Source: M0108 sp963841065
GTDB taxonomy: Bacteria > Pseudomonadota > Gammaproteobacteria > Chromatiales > Chromatiaceae
NCBI GenBank assembly: GCA_963841065.1
Contig: CAWJBI010000035.1
Location: 62,001-126,000 of the forward strand
DNA length: 64,000 nucleotides
Direction: 5' to 3'
The stretch's first letter is position 1. Each line of letters starts with the position of its first letter. Under the pieces are notes generated by a model that did no database searches, was not told the DNA's origin, and worked only from the letters and a program-made list of their open reading frames with translations. Positions 1-8,252 of the stretch are shown piece after piece. A program made the translations under genes and the position numbers.

Positions 1-1
1 C

Positions 2-397
2 GAGATGGACGGGCTGCTGGTGTGCGGGGTGCAGCCCCTGCCTTTCACCCTGGCTCCGGTCCTGCTGGCCATGTTGCTGATGAGCTTCGCCTTCATGGTC
101 TGGGGGACCCTGGTGACCTTCGGCGTGGCGGGGGCCTGGCTCTGGGCCAGCACGGGGGTGGCGCCGGCCCTGTTCCTCGAAATGCTGACGAGTGCTCTCA
201 CCCCCGAGGCCCTGGTCGAGGCCCTGATCAAACCCCTGCTGTTCGCGGTGCTGATCGCCCTGATCGCGACCCTGAACGGCATCGGCGCGGGTCGCCGGGC
301 GGGGGGGGTCGCGGGCGCCGCGACCGGCACCATGATCGGGGCGGTCACGGCCATCCTGGTCACGGATCTCCTCTATATCATCCTGGTGCGGGTTTGA
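2..397 (+). CDS. MlaE-family ABC permease, 3' part (5' end outside window)
   Basis: This is the C-terminal half of an MlaE-type permease, the membrane subunit of lipid-transporting Mla/Mce ABC systems of the inner membrane. The reading frame is open to the window edge and begins with EMDGLLVCGVQPLPF, which corresponds to the family's conserved E-[IM]-[DE]-AL-x-[TV]-x-G-x-[DN]-P loop. The ATG at position 5 is therefore probably internal. Three to four hydrophobic segments follow and the protein ends ILVTDLLYIILVRV, as usual for the family. The ATPase gene begins 1 bp after its stop, so the two are surely co-transcribed. Substrate cannot be read from this part; phospholipid movement between the membranes is the family inference. 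Confidence 0.85.
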   Translation, partial: EMDGLLVCGVQPLPFTLAPVLLAMLLMSFAFMVWGTLVTFGVAGAWLWASTGVAPALFLEMLTSALTPEALVEALIKPLLFAVLIALIATLNGIGAGRRAGGVAGAATGTMIGAVTAILVTDLLYIILVRV

Positions 398-398
398 G

Positions 399-1160
399 AT
401 GGCTGCCACCGGGAGGATCGGGATACCCTGGGCGCTGAAGCTGGAGCGGGTCTTCCAGCATGTAGCCGGACGCCTGGCCCTCCAGGACCTGAGTCTGGAG
501 CTGGCGGACGGCGCCTGGCTCCTGGTCTGCGGCCCCAATGGTGCGGGCAAGACCTTGCTCTCCCGGCTGATCCTCGGCCTCGACCGGCCCTCGGCCGGCC
601 GCGTCCAGGTCCTGGGGCGGGACCTGGCGCAGCTCGACGGCCGCGGAATGGAGCGGCTGCGCGCCGAGGTCGGCGCCGTGATCCAGCGCGGCTCCTTGCT
701 CGCCGATCACAGTGTCCTGGGGAACATCCTCCTACCCCTGCGCCAGGCGCCCCTGACGCGCGGGGAGATGGCACGGGCGGCGCGGCTGGTGATGGCCCTG
801 CTGGGCCTGGACGGGTTGGAAAATCATCCGCCCCAGTCCCTCTCCCTGGGTCAGCAGCGCCGGGTCGAACTGGCGCGGGCCCTGATCCGCCGCCCCCGGC
901 TTCTGGTCTGGGACGGTCTCTCCGATGGCCTGGACCCGGCGGTGGTCCGGGAGATCCTCGCCGTCCTGCGCAGCCTGCGCGGTGGCCAGGCCATGGCCCT
1001 GATCGCCACCGACAACACCCCGGAGGCCTTCGGGGACACCGCCGACCGGGTCGGGGTGCTGAGCGGCGGGCGTCTGCTGTTTCTGGGGACGCGGGAAGCA
1101 CTGGCCGCCGCCAGCCCCGAGGACCTGGAACTCAGCACCGCCCTGGGAGGCCGATTTTGA
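399..1160 (+). CDS. Mla/Mce-type ABC transporter ATPase with altered catalytic residues
   Basis: An ABC ATPase of 253 aa, the MlaF-like partner of the upstream permease. Walker A is GPNGAGKT (about residues 46-53), the Q-loop is VIQRGSLL, and the signature is LSLGQQRR in place of LSGGQ. Walker B reads LLVWDGLSDGLDP: the Asp is present but the following catalytic Glu is Gly. The switch region reads LIATDNTPE, where relatives have a His (..VSHD..), so the H-loop His seems to be Asp. Both residues normally needed for hydrolysis are thus changed, while nucleotide-binding motifs remain. The frame is intact, so this looks like selection on an altered ATPase and not decay. An active homologue elsewhere could compensate; this cannot be tested here. 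Confidence 0.85.
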   Translation: MAATGRIGIPWALKLERVFQHVAGRLALQDLSLELADGAWLLVCGPNGAGKTLLSRLILGLDRPSAGRVQVLGRDLAQLDGRGMERLRAEVGAVIQRGSLLADHSVLGNILLPLRQAPLTRGEMARAARLVMALLGLDGLENHPPQSLSLGQQRRVELARALIRRPRLLVWDGLSDGLDPAVVREILAVLRSLRGGQAMALIATDNTPEAFGDTADRVGVLSGGRLLFLGTREALAAASPEDLELSTALGGRF

Positions 1161-1257
1161 CCACGGCATCCCCGAGGAACTGCAATCTCCGACCGCCAGG
1201 GGGAGGGTCGGGCCTGGAATTTGTGACGCCTGATATGACGACGAATATGCCGATCCG

Positions 1258-2391
1258 ATGAGCAACCACGACCCTATCCCCCCCGCCGCGCGGCGCCTGG
1301 ACCGCCTCTATGCCCCGCCCGAGATCGGGGCCCCCGGCAAGCGCCGGGCCCTGGCCGAGCGCCGCCAGTTGCTCCTGGCGGGGGGCTTCGTCCTGGCCAT
1401 GGCCCTGGTGGTCGTGGCGGCCTTCGCCCTGATATTGCCGGGGCTCCTGGGTCAGGCCTACCGGCTGGAGGCCTATTTCCCGGACGCGGAGGGCCTGGAC
1501 CCGGGGATGCAACTGATCCAGGAGGGTTATGTGATCGGCCTGGTCGAGCGGGTCAAGCCGGTCTTTCCCGGCGACCCGGCCCATGGCCGCCATTGCCCCC
1601 TGCCCGCCGCCGAGGCCCCGCCCCGCTCACCCATCTTGCCCTGCTTCCGCGCCACCCTGCGCATCCGCGACCAGTGGCCCATTCCCCAGGACAGCGAGGT
1701 TCGCCTGACGACCCTGGGGTTGCTGAAGGGCAACGCCCTGCGCATCGCCGTGGGCCAGTCGGCGGAGCTGCTTGCCCCCGGCGCGGTGATCGCCGCCCTC
1801 GCCCCCGAGCCCGACCTGACCCAGCAACTCGCCGTCCTCACCGAGACGGTGCGGCTGGTAGTCGAGGAGAGCATAGCCCCGACCCTGGCCAGCATCCGCG
1901 ATCAGGTCAAGACCATCGAGCTCCTGGTCGGCGGGGGCGAGGACCAGGGCCAGGGGCTGGCGGGGAACCGTGAGCAGCTCGCCGGGGCCTTCGAGAACCT
2001 GCGCCTGCTGTCGGACAACCTGGTCAAGGTGGTGGACCCCCAGGCCATCGGCGCCATCCTCGCCTCGGTCGAGACCATGTCCGCCGACCTGGCGCGGATC
2101 ACCGCCGAGATGGCCGGCAGCACCCAGGACGTCCAGCGGACCGTCAACAACTATGATGACCTGGCCACCGATATCCGCGGCCTGGTCAAGGAGAACCGCC
2201 CCGCCTTGCAGCGCTCCCTGGATGACACCCAGTTCCTGTTACAGTCCCTGGCGGCGGCCCTGACGCCGATCCTGACCAACATCGAGGACGCCAGCCGCAA
2301 CCTGTCCGCCTTCTCCCAGGAACTGCGCTCCCATCCCACCCACCTCCTGCGCCCGCGGGAGACCGAGGAGCAAGCTCCATGGTTCAAATGA
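1258..2391 (+). CDS. MCE (MlaD-like) domain lipid-transport protein
   Basis: A 377-aa periplasmic-facing subunit of the lipid ABC system. A short cytoplasmic N-terminus is followed by one membrane anchor (about residues 37-63, LLLAGGFVLAMALVVVAAF) and a single MCE domain from about residue 68 (YFPDAEGLDPGMQL ... VRLTTLGLLKGNALRI). The long C-terminal part is helical, with heptad-like stretches (LVKVVDPQAIGAILASVETM), as in MCE proteins that build a hexameric channel. Its last codons overlap the next gene in an ATGA arrangement (2388-2391), which indicates translational coupling. The gap of 97 bp after the ATPase holds no other gene. Confidence 0.85.
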   Translation: MSNHDPIPPAARRLDRLYAPPEIGAPGKRRALAERRQLLLAGGFVLAMALVVVAAFALILPGLLGQAYRLEAYFPDAEGLDPGMQLIQEGYVIGLVERVKPVFPGDPAHGRHCPLPAAEAPPRSPILPCFRATLRIRDQWPIPQDSEVRLTTLGLLKGNALRIAVGQSAELLAPGAVIAALAPEPDLTQQLAVLTETVRLVVEESIAPTLASIRDQVKTIELLVGGGEDQGQGLAGNREQLAGAFENLRLLSDNLVKVVDPQAIGAILASVETMSADLARITAEMAGSTQDVQRTVNNYDDLATDIRGLVKENRPALQRSLDDTQFLLQSLAAALTPILTNIEDASRNLSAFSQELRSHPTHLLRPRETEEQAPWFK

Positions 2392-3164
2392 AGCGCTTTC
2401 TTCTGATCTACCTCCTGAGCGTTGGCCTTGGCGGCTGCGGTTCGCCGGTGACCGTCAAGGAGGATCAGTACCTCTCCTTGGCCCCCCCGACCGCTCCCGA
2501 ACTCAGCGGCCATTCGCCCACCAGCGGTTCATCCGCAACCGATCTGCAGGTCAACGAACTGGCGGCCCGCGGCTTTCTCGGCGGGCGACAGATTGTCTTC
2601 CGCACCACGGCGGACCCCTGGCAAACCCAGCGCTACGACCAGTTGTTGTGGGACGAACCGGTGCCACGGGCCCTGTCCCGCCACCTGGCGGCCAGTATCC
2701 GCGCCGCCGGGCTCTTTCGCTTCGTCCTCATCCCCGCCGACCGTGGGCGCGCCGATTACCTCCTTGGCGGCGAGGTGGAGCGTTTCGAGCACCTGCCCAC
2801 GGCGACGCCACCCCGGGTGGCGGGCACCCTCAGCCTGACCCTGATGCGGGCCAGTGACCGCCGCCCGCTCCTGGTCCGTCGCTACGATGCCGAGGAAATC
2901 GTCGCGGGGGAGACCCCCGCCGCCATGGCCGCCGCCGCCACCCGCCTGGCGGACCGCCTGGCCGCCGCGGTGGTGACGGACCTGCAGGCCTGGCGCGAGG
3001 GGAAAGGGGATCCCCCTGAGAAATCCTTGAGAAATAAGCCCGAAGCCCTTCGGTGTCCGTCGAGCACGGGGGAGGATCGGGTGGCGTCTGGCGGGGTGTC
3101 GACCGCAAGGATGCGGTCGTCAAGCCTACAAGGACGTATTCACGGCGTCCGCGACGCCACCTGA
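2388..3164 (+). CDS. ABC-type transport auxiliary lipoprotein (PqiC-like)
   Basis: An outer-membrane-type lipoprotein that closes the Mla/Mce operon. The N-terminus MKRFLLIYLLSVGLGGCGS is a lipoprotein signal with lipobox LGGC. I choose the ATG at 2388 because it overlaps the MCE stop as ATGA; an ATG at 2379 would add three residues. The body (DQLLWDEPVPRALSRHL, then VFRTTADPWQTQRYDQLLW-type strands) matches the ABC-type auxiliary lipoprotein family, which pairs with MCE proteins in Pqi/Mla-like systems. That domain ends near residue 205. The last 50 or so residues look unlike the family and contain a DNA hairpin (3100-3119, 8-bp stem), so the tail may be a recent extension. The gene converges on the STAND gene with 10 bp between stops. 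Confidence 0.75.
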   Translation: MKRFLLIYLLSVGLGGCGSPVTVKEDQYLSLAPPTAPELSGHSPTSGSSATDLQVNELAARGFLGGRQIVFRTTADPWQTQRYDQLLWDEPVPRALSRHLAASIRAAGLFRFVLIPADRGRADYLLGGEVERFEHLPTATPPRVAGTLSLTLMRASDRRPLLVRRYDAEEIVAGETPAAMAAAATRLADRLAAAVVTDLQAWREGKGDPPEKSLRNKPEALRCPSSTGEDRVASGGVSTARMRSSSLQGRIHGVRDAT

Positions 3165-3174
3165 TCCTGAACGC

Positions 3175-6100
3175 CTAGCCGCTAGCGATCACGCCGGGCA
3201 CCCCCTCAGGTGCCGGCAAGGGTCGTACTGGCTGCAAATTCTCGTCCATGAAGCGCCGGGCGGCCTGGATCAGGGACAGACGCGCCCGATCCGCCCCCCA
3301 GGTTTCCGCTAGCGCCGGGTCCGTCCCCGACCCCTCGTTCCACACCTGCCAGAGCAGGGCGACATCGTTGCGGTAGGCGGCGCCGATGCTCAGGCCATCC
3401 GGACTGAAGCTGGCGTGGGCGGCGCTACCCAGCCCGGCGGACAGGGTCAGATAGGCCGTCAGCGGTTGGTCCCGGGCCGCGGTGGGGCTGGGCCAGAGGC
3501 GCACCGTGCCATCGCGGGAGGCGGTGAGGAGCCAGCGCCCGTCGGGGGAGAACTCGAGGCTGAGAATCCGCGCCTTGTGACCACTCAGCCGGGCGAGCGG
3601 GGTGCCGTCCAGGCCCCACACCTGGGCGTCCCCCTCGCCGCTGGCGGTGACCAGAGTCCGGCCATCCGGGGCGAAACGCACACTGGTGACCGGGCCGGTA
3701 TCGGGTTTCAGATAGCGGGGTTCGCCACAGGCGCCCCCGGCGATCTCGACCAGGGCGATGCGGCCGTCCTCGCTGGCCGTGGCCAGGAGGCGGGCATCGG
3801 GGCTGAAGGCCAGATCCTGGACGGTATTCTTGTGCCAGGGCCCGGCGCAGACTTCAGTCCACTGGCCGGTGGCGGCGACCCGCAGCACCTGGACCCGGCC
3901 ATTCTCGGCGCCGCTGGCCACCCAGACCTCCCCCTCCTCGTCCCGGGCCAGGGCCGCCCGGACGAGGCCGGCTCCCGGCTCCACGGGCAGGTCCTCGCCC
4001 AGCGGGGCGCAGGTGCGCAGGTCCCACAGCCGCAGCGGATGCCAGGAGTCGTTCGACGCCGTCAGCAGCCAGTCGCCGTGGGGGGCGAAGAGCGCCTGAT
4101 AAATCGCCGGGCAGTCCAGGCTACCGTTCTGGGTACAGGGCTGAAGGTCGGGCGTCAGGGCCAGGGTGCAGACCTCCTCCCCCCGGGCCAGATCCCAAAT
4201 CCGGGCCGTGCCGTCGAAGCCGGCACTGGCCAGCAGCCCGGCGGAGGGGGAGAAACCGACGCGGCGCACCCGATCCTGGTGGCCCTGGCCCTCGCCGCCC
4301 AGGCGCCAGCGCAAGGCCGGCACCAGGCCCGCCGCGCCGCGCTCCAGGCGCCAGACCTCGATGCGGCCATCATGGGCGCCCGTCGCCAGCAGGGTCGCGG
4401 GCGGCGTGCCGGGCGGACTCCCCGGCGGGGGGGCACCCTCTTCGGCCGCCGGCTCCCGGGCCAGGGCCAGGTGGGCGACCTGGTCGGCCTGGGGGAACTG
4501 GAGGACGAAGGTCGCCACCGGTCGCACCGACCAGAGCCGGGCCGAGCCGTCCTCGCTGGAGTAACTGAGGATGCGGCGCTGATCCTGGCTGAAGCGTGCC
4601 TCGGTGACATCCCCCTCGTGACTGATGACGGCCAGACTCTGGCCGGTCCAGAGCCCCCAGAGCCGGATGGTGTCATCCTGGGAGGCGGTGAGGACGAGGG
4701 GTTCCTCCTCGCCGGCGTCCTGTCCCGATGCGATCTGGACCTGGTCCACCGCCAGGTCGTGATGGCCGAAGATCTGGGCCTCGCCCGTCGCCAGGTCCCA
4801 GCGCACCACCTGGCCGTCGTCATCCACCGCCACCAGGGTGCGTCCCTCGGGGCCAAAGGCGATGCGGCGCACCGAGGCCCGGTGGATGCGGATCTTGTGG
4901 CCATCCCGCGTGATGACCCCCAGCTCCGCCAACTCGCGCCCGGTCAGGTCGTAAACCCGGATGCGGTCGTCGGCGAAGGCGACGGCGACTCGTTCACCGC
5001 TGGGGTCGAAGACGGCGTGGTAGGCCGGGCGGCCCCGGGACTCGCTGGCCGGGAGGACGACGATCTCCTCCCCGGTCAAGGTATCGACTACCTTGGCGGT
5101 GCCATCGAAGGAGGCCGTCACCAGCCGCTGCCCATCGGCCGAAAAGGCCAGACTGCGGACGCCGCGGTCATGGATCTGGCGATCCCAAAGGACCACCCCC
5201 GGGGTCACCAGGCTCAGTACGCAGAGGGCGGGAGAGCGCCGATCCCCATGGATGAGCGCCAGAGTGCGCCCGCCGGGATCCAGGGCGATGGGCGAGCGGG
5301 GGCGCCCGCCGCAGGTCCAGGTCGGAGGATCGGTCGCGGCGGCGGGGAGGCGCCAGACGCCCTCTTCGCCGATCCCCAGCGCCAGTACCCCCTCGCCCGT
5401 ACCGACCAGCCGCAGGCTGTGAATCGGCAGTTCCGGTCCGGCCAAGCCCCCGGCGAAATGATAGCGCTGGTCCTGGAGGGTCCAGAGTTCGGCGCCACCC
5501 CCGGGGGCCGGCATCGCCAGGCGCTCTCCATCGTCGCTGAAGGCCGCCGCCAGGGCGGCGGCGCCGGTCGCGGGCGGGGCGCTGACCAGGCTGAGTAGGC
5601 GGTTGCGGATGAAGGCCCGGCTCAGGCTGTCCGTGGCCTCCGCGGGCAGATAGGGGCCGGCGGCCAGGGCCAGGCGGACGGCCTCGGCGGTATTGCCGCG
5701 GTCGATGGCGCTCTCGGCGTTGCGCAACTCGCTGCGGTAGAAGCTGAGCCGGGACTTGTTCGAGGCATCCCAGGCCCACCAGGCGGTGGAGGTGGCGATC
5801 ACCAGGAGGCTGAGGAGGCTCCAGCCCAGGATGCGCGCCTGGCGGTTGCGGCGGCGTTGGACGCCCAGATACAGGCGGCTCTGCTCCAGGTAGTCGCGCT
5901 CCAGGGGTTCCAGTTCCTCGGCGTAGGTGGTGGCGAAGAGCTGGGCGGCGGCGTAGCCGGTTTCCCCCAGGAGATATTCCCGGTTGCGGTCGGTACGCCG
6001 CCAGAGTCGTGCCTGGCGGGTGAGCTGGTAACGCAGGATGAGATCGCGGCGCTGGGCCGGTTCCGCCAGCCAGTCCCGCACCGGCTGCCAGCGCTCGAGC

Positions 6101-8112
6101 AACACCGGATGGACGAAGGCGGCGATGGGCCGAAAGCGTTCCCAGTGCCGGCTGGTCGCCCGGGGTTCCGGGGCCTCCGCGGCGGGGGCCTCGCTGGCCG
6201 TGAGGGGCCCCTCCTTGCCGATGAGATCCGTGCCCAGGCGCAACAGGCGTCCCACCCCACCGTGGCGGATAAGCCGCTCCTCCCGGGTCTGCCGCCAGAG
6301 CCGGCGCAGGTCGTCCCAGATACTCGGGGCGGCTGGCGGGGCCGCCACCGCCTCCGCTTCCTCCTCCTCCGCGTCGGCCACCACCAGGCGCGCCGCGATC
6401 AGGCGCTCCACCAGGGGCGCCACCGCGGGCAGGTGGGTGAGGGTCTGGAGGTCCCCGGCGCGGATGCCGGGCCGGGGGGCACCGCTCCCTTCCAGGGTGA
6501 TCAGGGCCCGGCACAGGGTTGGCAGGGCGGCGCGCTGGGGTGGTTCCAGTTCCCCCCAGAGCTGGTCGGCCCGGGTGATGAGGCTCCCGGCCACCCCTCC
6601 CAGACTGCGCAGGTCGGCCAGGGTCAGCAGGGATTGATGCGCCTCGGTCTCGCCCAGGCGCCTAGCCGCCCGCCGATAAAGGTCTTCCAGGACCTCCTGC
6701 AACACCGGGGGCCAATGGGTCAGCAGACTGGCCTCCGTCTCCAGGACGTCCACCAGTCCGCGGCCGGTGCCGCTGGTCGATTCCTCGTAATCGATGGCGG
6801 CGATTCGGGCCGGGATCTCGATCACCTGGCGGATGCGGGCCGTGGCGGGCGGTTGCAGGGGAAACCAGCTCACTTCATCCAGTTCCGCCGCCAGCTCGGG
6901 CAGTTCGGCAAGCAGGGGGAGATAGTCGCTGCGCAGGGTGGCGATGACCCAGATTCCATCCCGCGCCGCCAGGCAGGGCAGGGCGGCGAGGAAGGCCCGG
7001 GAGGTCGTGGCGCCAAACAAGGGGTCCAGGGAATCGACGACGATGACCAGTTGCGCCCGCCCGCCATTAGCCCCCGCCTGTTCGGCGAACTTGACGCTGA
7101 CCTGGGCCAGGGCCGCGGCCAGTTCGGCGGCGGCCACCTCCGGGGTGGCGATCAGGAGATCGGCCAGGGACTGGGTGTCGAGCCCGAACCCTTCCAGCGC
7201 CGCGCCGAGGACCGCCGGTGCGCACACGGCCGTGGCCAGGGCCTGGAGGGGCTCCTCCTCACCCTTGAGATCGACCAGACACCAGCGGCACAGGGCGATC
7301 CCCGGGAAGAGGAAGGGCCGCGCCAGCCGGGGCAGCAGGCCGGCGCGGATCAGGGAACTCTTGCCGACGCCACTGGGGCCGGTGACCAGCAGGAGACCCC
7401 GGCCCCGATCGACGTTGGCCTCCAGGCGGGTGATCAGCTCCCGGGTCTCGGTCTCGCGGCCGACGAAGATCGGATGGTCGGGAAACTCGAAGGGCCGGTC
7501 CACCCGAAAGGGGCTGCCCAGCCAATCCTGGAGGTGCGAGGTCAGGCGCCGCTCGGCGCTGATGCGGCGGTTGAGGAGCTTGCGCAGTTGGGTCTCGACC
7601 AGTTCGCGAAAGGAATGGTCATTGCCGAACTGGCGGAAGGCGCGCCGGAAGCTGCCATCGGGGTTGAAGAAATGGGTGCGGAAAAAGGCTTCGAGACGGC
7701 TGCGATCCGCCAGGGCCTCCCGCGCCACTTCGGGATTGTTGACGTCCACCAGGCAGGGGGCGGTCTTGCGATAGACGAGCACCTCCGGGCTGCCAGTCTG
7801 CGCCGAGGCCTCCACCGCGTCGACGAACTCCCACTCGGTCCCGGTCAGGCCGCCATAGGGGTCATTGGCCAGGGGCGTCCCCAGCCGGGCCCAGAGCATG
7901 ACCAGCACGATCTCGCAGTCCGAGGGCCGCGCCAGGCCCGCCTGGAAGCTCTGGGCCGCGGTCAGGGCCTCCTGTTCCCACAGGACCGCCTGGACCTTGA
8001 AATAGGGCAGATACTCTTGGGCCAGGGCCTCGATGATGTTGCGCGTCAGGGCCCGCTCATGATCCAGGTCGGAGGGGGAAGAGACGAAGATGCGGACCTG
8101 GGGGTCTGCCAT
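3175..8112 (-). CDS. DUF4062 / STAND NTPase / WD40 giant protein
   Basis: A 1645-aa multidomain protein. Order: DUF4062-type N-terminus (RIFVSSPSDLDHERALTR, residues about 6-110), STAND-type NTPase (VGRETETRELITRL, P-loop GPSGVGKSS near 245-253, Walker B LVIVVDSLDPLFG), a helical region, one membrane segment near 760-780 (LLSLLVIATSTAWWAW), then roughly 13-14 WD40-type repeats from about 845 to the end (DGTARIWDLARGEEV, DDTIRLWGLWTGQSL, DGTVRLWPS), probably two seven-bladed propellers. I choose the third ATG (8112) because AGGTG lies six bases before it. STAND proteins are regulated ATPases that switch on when a repeat domain senses a ligand; several act in phage defence. The target of this one is unknown. 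It is divergent from the SLOG and patatin genes. Confidence 0.85.
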   Translation of the reverse strand: MADPQVRIFVSSPSDLDHERALTRNIIEALAQEYLPYFKVQAVLWEQEALTAAQSFQAGLARPSDCEIVLVMLWARLGTPLANDPYGGLTGTEWEFVDAVEASAQTGSPEVLVYRKTAPCLVDVNNPEVAREALADRSRLEAFFRTHFFNPDGSFRRAFRQFGNDHSFRELVETQLRKLLNRRISAERRLTSHLQDWLGSPFRVDRPFEFPDHPIFVGRETETRELITRLEANVDRGRGLLLVTGPSGVGKSSLIRAGLLPRLARPFLFPGIALCRWCLVDLKGEEEPLQALATAVCAPAVLGAALEGFGLDTQSLADLLIATPEVAAAELAAALAQVSVKFAEQAGANGGRAQLVIVVDSLDPLFGATTSRAFLAALPCLAARDGIWVIATLRSDYLPLLAELPELAAELDEVSWFPLQPPATARIRQVIEIPARIAAIDYEESTSGTGRGLVDVLETEASLLTHWPPVLQEVLEDLYRRAARRLGETEAHQSLLTLADLRSLGGVAGSLITRADQLWGELEPPQRAALPTLCRALITLEGSGAPRPGIRAGDLQTLTHLPAVAPLVERLIAARLVVADAEEEEAEAVAAPPAAPSIWDDLRRLWRQTREERLIRHGGVGRLLRLGTDLIGKEGPLTASEAPAAEAPEPRATSRHWERFRPIAAFVHPVLLERWQPVRDWLAEPAQRRDLILRYQLTRQARLWRRTDRNREYLLGETGYAAAQLFATTYAEELEPLERDYLEQSRLYLGVQRRRNRQARILGWSLLSLLVIATSTAWWAWDASNKSRLSFYRSELRNAESAIDRGNTAEAVRLALAAGPYLPAEATDSLSRAFIRNRLLSLVSAPPATGAAALAAAFSDDGERLAMPAPGGGAELWTLQDQRYHFAGGLAGPELPIHSLRLVGTGEGVLALGIGEEGVWRLPAAATDPPTWTCGGRPRSPIALDPGGRTLALIHGDRRSPALCVLSLVTPGVVLWDRQIHDRGVRSLAFSADGQRLVTASFDGTAKVVDTLTGEEIVVLPASESRGRPAYHAVFDPSGERVAVAFADDRIRVYDLTGRELAELGVITRDGHKIRIHRASVRRIAFGPEGRTLVAVDDDGQVVRWDLATGEAQIFGHHDLAVDQVQIASGQDAGEEEPLVLTASQDDTIRLWGLWTGQSLAVISHEGDVTEARFSQDQRRILSYSSEDGSARLWSVRPVATFVLQFPQADQVAHLALAREPAAEEGAPPPGSPPGTPPATLLATGAHDGRIEVWRLERGAAGLVPALRWRLGGEGQGHQDRVRRVGFSPSAGLLASAGFDGTARIWDLARGEEVCTLALTPDLQPCTQNGSLDCPAIYQALFAPHGDWLLTASNDSWHPLRLWDLRTCAPLGEDLPVEPGAGLVRAALARDEEGEVWVASGAENGRVQVLRVAATGQWTEVCAGPWHKNTVQDLAFSPDARLLATASEDGRIALVEIAGGACGEPRYLKPDTGPVTSVRFAPDGRTLVTASGEGDAQVWGLDGTPLARLSGHKARILSLEFSPDGRWLLTASRDGTVRLWPSPTAARDQPLTAYLTLSAGLGSAAHASFSPDGLSIGAAYRNDVALLWQVWNEGSGTDPALAETWGADRARLSLIQAARRFMDENLQPVRPLPAPEGVPGVIASG

Positions 8113-8252
8113 GGGCATCACCTGTAGCATGGGGAAAAGGGCGAGAAGGAGGCGTCGGCCGTCAAGGGACAGGATAGGCCAAAGTTCAGTATATTATTAC
8201 CGACCAGAACGCCCTTCTGTCCCGGCGGGTTCACCGGACCCGCGGCCTGGCA
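8113..8252. promoter_or_regulatory. divergent intergenic region with AT-rich core
   Basis: This 140-bp gap separates the STAND gene (leftward) from the SLOG/patatin pair (rightward) and must contain both promoters. An isolated AT-rich stretch, TTCAGTATATTATTACC around 8185-8201, stands out in GC-rich surroundings; read leftward it offers a TATACT -10-like hexamer. No convincing -35 box is visible on either strand, so this is only the likely promoter zone. Confidence 0.35.

Noticed and set aside
3415..8127. Long rightward open frames (up to 756 aa) opposite the STAND gene
   Set aside because: They are antisense frames of a GC-rich gene. Their residue make-up (Gly/Gln/Arg/Asp-rich, no domains) is that of antisense shadow.
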